28,479 bases of DNA from Nemertoderma westbladi. Its lineage: Eukaryota; Xenacoelomorpha; Nemertodermatida; Nemertodermatidae. The stretch lies in the NCBI GenBank assembly GCA_032718475.1, contig JAUCBJ010008655.1, positions 1 to 28,479 on the forward strand, written 5' to 3'. Under the pieces are notes generated by a model. That model had not been told where the DNA came from. It searched no databases and saw nothing but the letters and a program-made list of their open reading frames with translations. How positions within the stretch are numbered: position 1 is the stretch's first letter; the number at the start of each line of letters is the position of its first letter. Positions 19,391-27,209 of this stretch are shown here, piece after piece. Both the position numbers and the translations under genes were made by a program.

Positions 19391-20281
19391 GTGTCTCAAG
19401 TCACCCCAAAATAGAGGTACTGATCAATTATTCGCTGCTAACCTTAAACAAAGAAGAATTGATAGAAAACTAAAATCAAATTATAAAGATAAAAGGTTGC
19501 TGAATATAATGTAAAAAAACACAACTGAGGAAAGGAATGTGTATCCGTTGCAATCTGAAATTTTTTGGGCTATTGAAAAGTGGAGTAAAAAACCGAAACT
19601 CTTTTTCTCAATTAACTTCGAATAGTGTCTAATATTATGGTAGTAATTAGTATATTTACATAGGCGAACTATTTAGCTTTCAGGAAATGCTTTTTCCAAC
19701 CGCACTGATAATCAACTGTCTTCGCATAATCACACTTCAACATTATTTATAAATTGCTGTCTCAAGTCTCCCCCTAGTCTCATGTCACCCCACGCTACGG
19801 TATATGTTCTTTGCCCACTATAGACTAGATGTTTGAATATTTATAAATTACAACATTGTAAAATGTAAATCAGCTATTGTTTTAAAATTCTACAGCTTTA
19901 CTGTACCGGACCTAAGACCTAACAATAACCTGTGAATAAATCAGATGATGTATGATGAATTACCCCCCCCCCCCCCCCCCCCCTTTCCCAACATAACATG
20001 TAGGGCCTATGTGTTAATATAATATACCCTACATTGATGTGAGGAGCTGTGTAATATAAATATTAGTAAGCCAGCCCTATGACAGATGTGTACTGTACCA
20101 TACCTAACATGTTGTTAGATGAAGTGTTAATTAACAGTAATAACCATGTGGTTGTAGTGGCCAGTTGTAAGTCATCATAAATCTTCGTTTGAGCCGATCT
20201 GCTGAACCCCCTCCCTCCCGTCTAATATACCCGAAATAACATGTTCGTGTACCAGCTGTTCTGATGTACTAGTACAGTACC
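19391..20281. other. Non-coding DNA with a 21-base C-run
   Basis: The tail of the inverted-repeat element to 19802, then AT-rich DNA without genes. A run of 21 C lies at 19963-19983. CTGAACCCCCTCCCTCCCG at about 20203 has a near copy inside the neighbouring Ty3 leader (CTGAACCCCTCCCCCTCCCA at about 20510). Confidence 0.5.
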
Positions 20282-20471
20282 TGTGAGCTATTGTACATAC
20301 AGTAGTTTTATTATGCCTTGCTACCTGTAGATGGCGCTAGGCTAGCATTTATTATCTTTAGGTTTTCTTGCTGTAGTACTGTACACCGCGGCCTACATGA
20401 AGCCACGGCCCTACTGTAGTTGGTGTACCGGTACCATATATTATATGCGATATACTGATATGCATGATACA
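20282..20471 (+). repeat. 5' LTR of the Ty3 element
   Basis: TGTGAGCTATTG to GCATGATACA. About 97% identical to the 3' copy over aligned bases, with a 6-bp insertion (near GATATACTGATATGC). Confidence 0.93.
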
Positions 20472-20486
20472 TGGCGCAGTAATGTG
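20472..20486 (+). promoter_or_regulatory. tRNA primer binding site
   Basis: TGGCGCAGTAATGTG starts immediately after the LTR terminal CA. TGG complements the CCA tail of a tRNA. I cannot name the tRNA with certainty. Confidence 0.75.
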
Positions 20487-20571
20487 TAGGATCACCCTAC
20501 GCAGTTCTCTGAACCCCTCCCCCTCCCACGGGACTAGTAAATAGGGATTAAACCATGCCGGACCCTCATGG

Positions 20572-21117
20572 GTGCCTCATGGCCTTCACTGGTTCCTTCC
20601 CTCCCCACTAAACTCATCCGGGGCTGTTAAGGATTTTTCCTCTCCCCGATGCCACACAAGAAACTGCAGCAAGACCGCAGTGAGCAGGGCTCGATACGAT
20701 GGTGCCACGGAGGAGGCCGCTGGCTGCGTTGCCCCGCCACTCAACCTGGACTCCCTCGCGCGCATCCTGCAGGCCCAGTCCGAGGCCGCGGACCCGCGCA
20801 GCCGAGTCCGAGGCGCGAATTCTCCACTTCCTGCAGCAGGCGCCTGGCAATGCTGCTATACAGCCAGCCCACGCCGCGCCCCACGCAACCAACCCACCGA
20901 ACGCCTTAACACGGCTTAATCGACACCTCGTCGATGGACAAAGTGGACTGCAAGATGTCCTATGCCACCTTCCGATGGTGGCGTGCAGCCTGGCAGGTGA
21001 ACTGCCAGCACCAACAGGTCGACACCTACCCCCGACAGACTCAGGTCTACTCGCTCCTCGCAGCTCTTGGGGGGGCGATACAGGAAATGATCCGGGTTAC
21101 CCTCCGGATTGAAATAA
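20572..21117 (+). pseudogene. gag: Ty3 gag remnant
   Basis: Gag-like pieces occur in three different frames. One has LDSLARILQAQSEAADPRSR (about 20737-20800). The next is a Pro/Ala-rich linker. The third, around 20934-21110, has MSYATFRWWRAAWQVNCQHQ, resembling the F-x-x-W-x-x-x-W helix of Ty3 capsid proteins, followed by a helical QTQVYSLLAAL stretch. No zinc knuckle or protease D-[ST]-G is found, and the text passes at about 21110 straight into RT sequence, so a deletion has joined gag to the end of RT. Confidence 0.6.
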
Positions 21118-21744
21118 ATGACTGCTCCCCTTCGGTATAAACCCCTTCGGCCCCTCCTCAGTTCCAGGAACCAGTTCCTGTGGAACGACGACCATGAGCG
21201 GGCGTTTGAAGATACGAAGGCGCGACTCGTGACGACACCCATTCGTGACGACCCGGCACTAGACACGGTGCTGGAGATGGACTCCTCGCAACTACACAGC
21301 CTCGGATACGCGCTGCTCTAGCGCCATGACTCCGACTGGTGACTCATTGAGTGCGGATCTCGGTTCGTCACCAACACTTAATCCCGGTATGTGATGGTGG
21401 AGCTGGAACTGCTCGCACTCGTCTGGGCTGTGGAGAAATGCCAACTATATCTGTTGGGCCTCCCACACTTTACCGCGGTTGTCGACCATCAACCCCTCAT
21501 TACCATAGTGGATAAATATACATAGGACGTGATGGACAATACGCGACTCCAACGGCTCAAAACCCGCTTGGCGCCGTACTCATTCTCCATGATGTGGTGC
21601 AAGGGCAAGGAACACAGAAACCCGGATGCCCTATCCCAGTCCCCCGTCGACGACCCCACTCCCACCGACATCGCGGATGATGGCGAGATGGCCGTCTATG
21701 TCTGGGCCGTCACCGAGTCTGTCGCTCGCTACCAACCTCGATGA
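21118..21744 (+). pseudogene. pol: Ty3 RT end and RNase H remnant
   Basis: In one frame: FLWNDDHERAFEDTKARLVT (the F-x-W-x-x-x-x-x-x-A-F-x-x-x-K connection segment), DPALDTVLEMDSSQLHSLGY (tDAS-G region of RNase H), SRYVMVELELLALVWAVEKC (the E of RNase H), VVDHQPLITI (D-H-x-P-L), RLQRLKTRLAPYSF and GKEHRNPDALSQSPVDD (D-A-L-S-R region). At least four in-frame stops break it, for example TAG at 21319. The fingers and palm of RT with the YxDD site are not present. After 21720 the sensible reading moves to another frame. Confidence 0.85.
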
Positions 21745-23145
21745 TGCCGTCCATGGCCGACTACCAGACCCCCTCCTCGTCCAGTTGTCCCGCTTGGCGC
21801 ACGATGACGACGACTACTGCACCCTAAGATCCGCAGTCGAGTCCGGGTTCCCCAACGCCGCCGCACACGGCTCCGGCGTCCGCCCGTATTGGGGCATTCG
21901 AGAGGAGCTAACGACCGATGGCGATCTCGTTCTGTACGGCTCCCGCATAGTCGTCCCGGCCATGGCATGGCGTGACGCACTCTCGCGCATACACTCCGCT
22001 CACCAAGGCATCGAGAAGTCGCTACGATGCGCCGCCAACTCCTATATCTGGGCGCATGCAGCTCATGTCTGACTCACCACGCCAGCCAACCGAAGGAGCC
22101 CCTCATTGCCGACCCTCTCCCGAATCGGCCATTCGAGGAAATCGCGGCCGACTTCTTCAAGCACACGGGTCGACACTTCCTGGCTGTGGTCGACCGATAT
22201 TCGGGATGGTCCGAGATTGCCCCATTTCCCGAACCCCCCACCTCGATCACGACCGCGAAGGCCATGCGAGAAATTTTCACCCGCTTCAGTTTCCCCACCC
22301 ACTTTCAGTCAGACTTTCAGCCCGTTCGTATCATTCCTCCACAATTGGGGCATCATCAAATGACTTCATCGCCGGAATACCCCCAATCGAACGGGCTGGC
22401 AGAATCCGCAGTAAAGGCGCTCAAGGGCCTCCTAGACAAGACCAGGGGGGACGTCTCTTCGACACCCTTCCTAGAAGGCCTCCTCGAACTACGAAACTCA
22501 CCACGGGAGCACGGACTATCCCCCACTGAAATCTTGTTTGGACACCCTGTCCGCACTCGGGTTCCCGGACACCACTCCACCTTCACGCGCACCCACCAGG
22601 CAGCACGGACAGCCCTTGACCTCACAATACCCACCATCATGGCAAGCCTCAAACGGACCTACAAACGCGGAGCCCGGACACTCCCCACCCTCGCAGTCAG
22701 CGATCCTGTCCGAATCCAGCACCCACGAACCGGACACTGGGACCGGGCCGGCACCATTGCCAAAACCCGGCCCCTCCGTAAATACGTAGTCCGATTGCCA
22801 TCCGGACGTTCCCTTGCCCGGAACCGCCACCACCTGTTGCGGGACACCTCCGCCACATCGGACACCATGAGCTCGGACACCACCACCAGGGACACGACGC
22901 CGGGCACGGAACCCTCACCCAAGTGTGTCCATTGGTCCCCCACCTTGGTGACCACCAAACCCATCCCCGTGCGCACCACTCCCACTACTGATCGTTACAA
23001 GCGGCGACAACGGCGCCCCCAGCGGCTCTGGGGTACAACCCGTAATTCACGGACTGAAACTGAAAGTAATTTGAGCCTTGCTTGTGCTGCGCGATGGACC
23101 GAACACGCCAGCACCCGGACTTTCGGACACTTACGGACATTATGA
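21741..23145 (+). pseudogene. pol: Ty3 (Mag-like) integrase with GPY/F-type C-terminus
   Basis: The linker and the H-x4-H zinc half (RDALSRIHSAHQGIEKS) are in the frame ending at 22072. From 22027 another frame gives 372 codons: CSSCLTHHASQPKEPL (C-x2-C half), D42 in EEIAADFFKHTG, VVDRYSGWSE, D96 in HFQSD and E126 in SNGLAESAVKALKGLL. The D-E spacing of 29 is shorter than the usual 35, and about 22310-22365 reads better in another frame (PFVSFLHNWGIIK), so two compensating shifts lie in the core. Then RNSPREHGLSPTEILFGHPV and a C-terminal module (VSDPVRIQHPRTGHWDRAGT, YVVRLPSGRSLARNRHHLL) of GPY/F type. The tail after residue 275 is Thr/Pro-rich. The order and wording of the motifs fit the Mag lineage. 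Confidence 0.88.
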
Positions 23146-23173
23146 TAGCCCCAGAAAAGTATTCCTGGGACTC

Positions 23174-23182
23174 GAAAGGGGA
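23174..23182 (+). promoter_or_regulatory. Polypurine tract
   Basis: GAAAGGGGA abuts the 3' LTR start TGTGAG, the expected place for plus-strand priming. Confidence 0.75.
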
Positions 23183-23366
23183 TGTGAGCTATTGTACATA
23201 CAGTTGTTTTATTACGCCTTGCTACCTGTTGATAGCGCTAGGCTAGCATTTATTATCTTTAGGTTTTCTTGCTGTAGTACTGTACACCACGGCCTACATG
23301 AAGCCGCGGCCCTACTGTAGTTGGTGTACCGGTACCATATATTATATGCGATATATGCATGATACA
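23183..23366 (+). repeat. 3' LTR of the Ty3 element
   Basis: Starts TGTGAGCTATTG, ends GATACA, followed by GTACC, the duplicated target. Confidence 0.93.
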
Positions 23367-23668
23367 GTACCCGACCTATCATGCTGTAAGGTCATGTGTA
23401 AATGCTTAAATGTGATGAATTAAAGATTAGAGTTAGGCCTAATTAGTTAATCTCTTCAACTACGGAACTAAGGCATAGAGTCCACAGGTCAGTCCAAAGT
23501 CACCATTAATTAAAAACGTAAACTCTGAATTGAAGCTTAAACTTATAGGCCTACACATCTAGTACAGTAGTAGGACTACTTCAGTACCGGTACTTCAGTA
23601 CTACTACTACATCCTCGCTAACGCTCTTATTTTAAAACATGTCGGACTGCTTTCGTGGAGCACAGCTT
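23367..23668. other. AT-rich spacer, no gene
   Basis: Short TACT/CTA repeats near 23590 (TACTACTACTACA). Nothing else recognised. Confidence 0.5.
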
Positions 23669-24771
23669 AGCTACTACTACTAGGATCGGCATGCTGCATT
23701 GCAGCTGCATTTTTAAGAATGCTGTGCCGGCTTATCGACAAAATTGCACCGCCACAACTCCCTATCACCCATGACATTTGCTAGATCATCCGCATCTTCA
23801 AGGCCAGTGTCCTTTAAGATGCGTCTCAAGAAAGTCATGGGCTGTCCACCATGCTTATTCACTCCATGAGGCTGCCAAAGTACAAGATTATGCACTGGCT
23901 GGTCCTCACGGCGAAAGCAATGTCCTGCAAAGCGGAGGCGATTTTGTTCTAGTGTCAAGCTTGGGGGAACCAATGAGACACCTCCAATGTTATATAGTGT
24001 CTGGTTGGAGATGTGTGCATTGTACTTGACACAATGAACCCGGCGTAGCATTCTTGTGAATGTGCCATCCAGAGATTTGGAGTCCTCAGCAGTTAGAGCC
24101 CAGCATGGACTCCCATAGAGGAGTACTGGAACTACTGCTGCTCTAAATAATCGGACCTTAAGTGTCCGATTAATTCTTGGTGACTTCCAAATCCTGGAAA
24201 GCCTATTCAAGGCTGCCCATGCCTTTCCCTTACGTATTCGAAGGTCCTCACCTGACTTCCGGATCCATGATCCCAGATAACAGAAGTCATCCACATGCTC
24301 AAGCATACCATCTTTTGAGCTTATGCTCATCCGATCAGAGACTTGCTGAGGACTTTCAAAGTTAACTGTCAAAATTTTGGTCTTTCTTGAGTTAATAAAA
24401 AGACCAACACTAGAAGCTGCATCTTCTAATGAGCTGAGGAGCCATTGGGCTCCCTCTAGTGATTCTGAGAGTACTCCTAAGTCATCAGCAAAGTCTAGAT
24501 CAGTTAGGTACTTGGCAGGATTTCCTCGCCTTCTGGAGCCAGTAGGTGGAGTTATCATCACCCCATCATCATAATGATGATCTAAGGACATGCGTAGAAC
24601 ATAGTCAACAACAATTATGAACAAGAATGGTGCAAGTGTGTCTCCCTGGAGGACGCCCCATAACACTTCAAATGGTTCTGTGTCACCGTCAACAGTAGAC
24701 ACAAATGTTGTCGAACCATCGTATACTGATCTGATTGCTGCAATAATTTCATCAGGAACCCCATATAATGC
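23669..24771 (-). mobile_element. 5'-truncated RTE-like non-LTR retrotransposon
   Basis: The minus-strand RT C-terminal half starts near 24771 without any 5' part. After the stop there is a short 3' UTR with nested palindromes (GCAGCTGC, GCATGC), and the element appears to end in a TAGTAGTAG tail (plus-strand CTACTACTACTA at 23671-23682). A very short 3' UTR with a simple trinucleotide tail is usual for RTE-type elements. Confidence 0.7.
23713..24771 (-). CDS. RTE-like reverse transcriptase, C-terminal ~350 residues, frame intact
   Basis: The frame is open from just after a TAA at 24774-24772 to the TAA at 23713, about 352 codons; there is no ATG at the start because the element is truncated. 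Counting from the GTG codon at 24702: GVLQGDTLAPFLFIIVVDYV at 16-35 (finger/palm motif), LTDLDFADD with the catalytic F-A-D-D at 71-74, NSRKTKIL at about 104-111, a YLGSWI motif at about 142, then ALNRLSRIWKSPRI, LFRAAVVPVLLYGSPCWALT, RMLRRVH and HCFRRED. This order is that of RTE-like and related ORF2 C-termini. The N-terminal endonuclease and the first half of RT are missing. Absence of stops over 1 kb suggests a fairly young insertion. The clade call is by resemblance only. Confidence 0.82.
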   Translation of the reverse strand, partial: ALYGVPDEIIAAIRSVYDGSTTFVSTVDGDTEPFEVLWGVLQGDTLAPFLFIIVVDYVLRMSLDHHYDDGVMITPPTGSRRRGNPAKYLTDLDFADDLGVLSESLEGAQWLLSSLEDAASSVGLFINSRKTKILTVNFESPQQVSDRMSISSKDGMLEHVDDFCYLGSWIRKSGEDLRIRKGKAWAALNRLSRIWKSPRINRTLKVRLFRAAVVPVLLYGSPCWALTAEDSKSLDGTFTRMLRRVHCVKYNAHISNQTLYNIGGVSLVPPSLTLEQNRLRFAGHCFRREDQPVHNLVLWQPHGVNKHGGQPMTFLRRILKDTGLEDADDLANVMGDRELWRCNFVDKPAQHS

Positions 24772-24869
24772 TTAGCTAATTCGGTTAAATACAGTAGGCC
24801 CTACAGCAGTAGATTGAGCACAGTGGCTGGCTGGCTGCAGATGGTGGTTTGACAGATGGGACCATACAG

Positions 24870-24911
24870 CCATAGCCTTGCTTCTATACAAACGTGTATA
24901 GAAGGCTATGG
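24870..24911. repeat. Strong short hairpin
   Basis: CCATAGCCTTGCTTCTATAC (24870-24889) against GTATAGAAGGCTATGG (24896-24911): 16 complementary bases with a 4-base GCTT insertion in the left arm. ATGGGAC occurs on both sides (about 24856 and 24912), possibly a flanking duplication. Confidence 0.8.
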
Positions 24912-24952
24912 ATGGGACAGCTATTGTCAGTCAGCCCTTACTACGACTTTTG

Positions 24953-25040
24953 TTATTGATAGTAACAATGTGTTAGCAGGCTGTATTTTTCGAGGTGTTT
25001 GTTATTATACAGCTTTCCAATACATTGTTACTATCAATAA
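24953..25040. repeat. Perfect 19-bp inverted repeat, 50-bp loop
   Basis: TTATTGATAGTAACAATGT (24953-24971) and its exact reverse complement (25022-25040). The loop contains a second pair, GGCTGTAT / ATACAGCT, so the whole 88 bp folds into a long stem. It may be a small fold-back element. Confidence 0.85.
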
Positions 25041-25062
25041 TACAAATCAGGGGCTAATAAAA

Positions 25063-25138
25063 TATGGAATTAATACTCCATATCTCAAGAACCCAAAAAC
25101 CTAAAATAATGGAATTAATACGCCATATCTCAAGAACC
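25063..25138. repeat. Two 30-bp direct repeats, 46-bp period
   Basis: ATGGAATTAATAC plus TCCATATCTCAAGAACC at 25063-25092 and, with one change, at 25109-25138. The second copy runs into the SINE. Confidence 0.85.
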
Positions 25139-25268
25139 TGTGGCTTAGTGGTTGTAGTCTCGACTTCCACTTCGAGGTCCCCGGTTCGAATCCGACACCA
25201 CGCTGATGAGACGAGACCCAGTAAGGTCGAAACGCGTACATCGTTTGGAGAGATATGAGATATTAATT
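25113..25268 (+). mobile_element. tRNA-derived SINE-like unit between 19-bp inverted repeats
   Basis: An RNA polymerase III promoter of tRNA type: A box TGGCTTAGTGG at 25141-25151 and B box GGTTCGAATCC at 25183-25193, 31 bp apart. An anticodon-arm-like CTCGA/TCGAG stem lies between them, with TCC in the loop. The acceptor and T stems pair poorly, so it is not a working tRNA. Downstream comes CTGATGA (25203) and CGAAAC (25228). The unit is enclosed by AATTAATACGCCATATCTC (25113) and its near reverse complement (25250-25268, 16 of 19 match). No poly(A) tail is visible. Confidence 0.65.
25203..25244 (+). other. Hammerhead-ribozyme-like core in the SINE
   Basis: CTGATGA (25203-25209) and GAAAC (25229-25233) are the two invariant hammerhead strands. 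Between them GACC/GGTC could form stem II with loop CAGTAA, but a tandem GAGAC duplication (25208-25217) adds five bases on the 5' side. After GAAA, ACG/CGT (25232-25234 with 25242-25244) can form a short stem III. Stem I is only about two pairs. I read it as a decayed or borderline ribozyme. Confidence 0.35.
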
Positions 25269-25684
25269 TCAAGAAAAATTACGCGATTCCTAAAATTGTA
25301 CACTACCCGGTTAAAAAGTACGCATGTGATGGGATTAGTCCTACAATTGCGCCAATAAAAGATAAGTTATTTTCGGTAAAATAAAGTTATTCGAGGTTAA
25401 GACCCCTAGATCCCGTCGTACTGTATAATAAATTACTACGACTGTCTGACTCTATGAACTAAACAAAGACTAAAGTTATCCGTTATTATGGTTACATACA
25501 GATATACATATTTGTAATTAATTTGAAATTGATTTTTCAATGATCACAGTCCGTAAGAATTTTTTTATTTCCGCTGGCTACATTCCAATCGGACACAACA
25601 AAACACAAAGCTCTCCACTGTATTTTCAAAAATCAGATAATGGTTGTAAATAATCGCCAGGTTGTCGCAAAACTTACTAGCTAC
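25269..25684. other. AT-rich spacer, no gene
   Basis: Stops in all frames; no recognised feature. Confidence 0.5.
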
Positions 25685-25852
25685 TGTAGTTGTTCTTTTA
25701 CAATTTATCTGTGCCCCCTAGCGGAAACCATTTTGGATCGAAACGTTCTCTGCTGTCTTTACAGCACTCTGGCAACACACCTCTAGCGGGAGTGTTCCCA
25801 GATTTTGGATCAAAAAGTTACTAACTGGCCACTCAGTAGTCTCCTTAGTTAC

Positions 25853-25885
25853 CCAATCAGATCACTTCCTAGAAGGTATTTAAGG
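25853..25885 (+). promoter_or_regulatory. LTR promoter: CCAAT box and TATA-like box
   Basis: CCAAT at 25853-25857 and TATTTAAGG at 25877-25885, 20 bp apart, with CACTCTCGAGTCG about 30 bp downstream as a possible start region. Confidence 0.5.
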
Positions 25886-26049
25886 GGCTGCTCGGTAAGG
25901 GGCCACTTTTTCCTCACTCTCGAGTCGACAACCTGGTTTTTTGGGCGATACAAACCCAGCTGCACAGTCTACTGATATCATTGTTTACCCCTTTCTGTTT
26001 CCTTTATATGATTCACAACATTTAATATGCTCAGTGGTTGCTTGTTTCA

Positions 26050-26055
26050 AATAAA
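26050..26055 (+). terminator. LTR polyadenylation signal AATAAA
   Basis: AATAAA lies 45 bp before the LTR end, as expected for an R/U5 poly(A) site. Confidence 0.5.
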
Positions 26056-26100
26056 CTTTTTCACGTCTCTATGTAAAGAAATCTCTAACCTACAACTACA

Positions 26101-26639
26101 TTGGGAGCCGTCACGTAGTTTCACTCCCTTCCCAACTGGCGTTACTATATCGAAGGACTCTCTCAAATCTAAAGTGTCTAGTTTTCGCCACAGTTGTGGT
26201 GGTGGGGGGGGGGGGGGGGGGGGGGGGGTGGTGGTGTTGGTGTTACGCATAAAAATACACCCCCTACATGGAAAAATCGATGTAATAGCAACCAATTATT
26301 CTCAAAAATACAATTATAACCTGTTCTATTGACCTTAAGGTTTATTGTTTTGGTTATAATAATGTGCCACAGTAACCTACTCCTTTCCCTTAATTAATAA
26401 TTGAACACAGAGACGAGGTAGTAATTCGCGGGGCATGATTTGCGTTGAACATTTGAACAGGTTGAAATAAAACGAGGGCCGTAAAAGTTTTAAAGTGCTA
26501 ATTATGAACAATGGTGAATCTAATTTTATTTATTTGTGGGGAATTATTTGTAGTTGTGCACTCAAACTTTCTAGAAGAACCTAATAATGACGCGGTGACA
26601 TACTGGATATACTGGACATACATAGTAAAATGTATGGCG
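26101..26639. other. Truncated leader and spacer with a 25-base G-run
   Basis: The candidate primer site TGGGAGCCGTCACG is at 26102, then about 100 bp of leader-like DNA. A run of 25 G lies at 26204-26228, framed by GTGGTGGT. Then AT-rich DNA without genes. Confidence 0.5.
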
Positions 26640-26771
26640 TAGGGACATACTGAGAAATAATGTCGCACTGCGATATAAACTTGGAAAATATGTCGCCCTG
26701 GCGATTTGAGAGCGTGAAATTAATTCCTATGGAGCCCCTAAAGGGACATGAGAAAAAAAATTTTTTTTTTG

Positions 26772-27107
26772 CTAACTCGTGCGAACGACTTAGTATGTCG
26801 TGCGAACGACTTACTAAGTCGTGCGAACGACATACTAAGTCGTGCGAACGACTTAACTAACTCGTGCGAACGACATACTAAGTCGTGCGAACGACTTACT
26901 AAGTCGTGCGAACGACTTACTAAGTCGTGCGAACGACTTACTAAGTCGTGCGAACGACTTACTAACGGTGCGAACGACTTACTAACTCGTGCGAACGACT
27001 TACTAAGTCGTGCGAACGACATACTAAGTCGTGCGAACGACTACTAACCGTGCGAACGACTACTAAGTCGTGCGAACGACTTACTAAGTCGTGCGAACGA
27101 CTTACTA
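26772..27107 (+). repeat. Satellite of sixteen 21-bp hairpin units
   Basis: The unit is CTAAGTCGTGCGAACGACTTA. Each unit contains AAGTCGT and its exact complement ACGACTT around a 4-base GCGA loop. As RNA from the plus strand this is a 7-bp stem with a GNRA tetraloop. I count 16 units; two (about 26966 and 27047) have lost one or two bases and some have ACATA or ACTCGT variants. The array follows a short A-run/T-run and a CTATGGAGCCCCTAAAGGGA flank. Both strands are open in several frames because 21 is a multiple of three; I do not regard those as genes. Confidence 0.92.
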
Positions 27108-27209
27108 TCTGTACTTTGATTGGCTAAATAATACTGGTAATAAAAGTACAACCTTTTTAGCGGGTTTTTCAATTCAATCTACAGCATCCATCAATTCAAT
27201 CTACCATAT

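Larger units (their letters stand above)
17395..19802. mobile_element. TA-flanked inverted-repeat element (Tc1/mariner/pogo-type, non-autonomous) carrying a nested retroelement
   Basis: The left end TACCGTAGCGTGG followed by AGTAACATGAGAC (17395-17422) matches the reverse complement of the right end (19775-19802) with about two mismatches. Both ends abut TA, the target duplicated by Tc1/mariner-like transposases. No transposase is visible inside. Subterminal copies of TGTCTCAAGTCACCCC occur at 19392 and 19759. The interior holds a minus-strand CR1-like insertion (about 18233-19390), leaving about 1.25 kb of original element. An alternative is two separate related MITEs, one being 19391-19802. 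Confidence 0.6.
20282..23366 (+). mobile_element. Ty3/gypsy (Mag-like) LTR retrotransposon, internally deleted, complete ends
   Basis: LTRs of 190 bp (20282-20471) and 184 bp (23183-23366) begin TGTGAGC and end GATACA. They differ by six substitutions and one 6-bp indel. The five bases before the left LTR and after the right LTR are both GTACC, a perfect target duplication. A primer site follows the left LTR directly and a purine tract precedes the right one. The 3.1-kb interior holds scraps of gag, the end of RT, RNase H and integrase, all plus strand and full of stops and shifts; protease and most of RT are gone. A complete Mag-type element would be about 5 kb. GC content is much higher than in the flanks. 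Confidence 0.93.
25685..26100 (+). repeat. Single LTR with 9-bp inverted termini, followed by a primer-site-like sequence
   Basis: Begins TGTAGTTGT (25685) and ends with its exact reverse complement ACAACTACA (26092-26100), the TG...CA ends of an LTR. Inside, in the right order and spacing: CCAAT at 25853, TATTTAAGG at 25877 and AATAAA at 26050. TTGGGAGCCGTCACG follows at 26101, looking like a primer binding site, so this is a 5' LTR of a truncated element and not a solo LTR; no second copy is in the window. The lineage cannot be told from the LTR alone. Confidence 0.7.

Noticed and set aside
20614-20892. Minus-strand and alternative-frame ORFs in the Ty3 gag region
   Set aside because: High GC makes long chance ORFs; none has a recognisable motif, while the plus-strand order gag-RT-RH-IN is clear.
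25141-25205. Functional tRNA-Gly (TCC)
   Set aside because: A and B boxes are good but acceptor and T stems do not pair; SINE head is the better reading.
26660-27047. Repetitive ORFs (SCERLTK or RANDLL units) through the hairpin array
   Set aside because: A 21-bp period keeps any stop-free frame open; no start context, and both strands are open alike.
26772-27107. CRISPR-like array
   Set aside because: Units are contiguous 21-bp hairpins with no unique spacers, in a eukaryotic transposon context.
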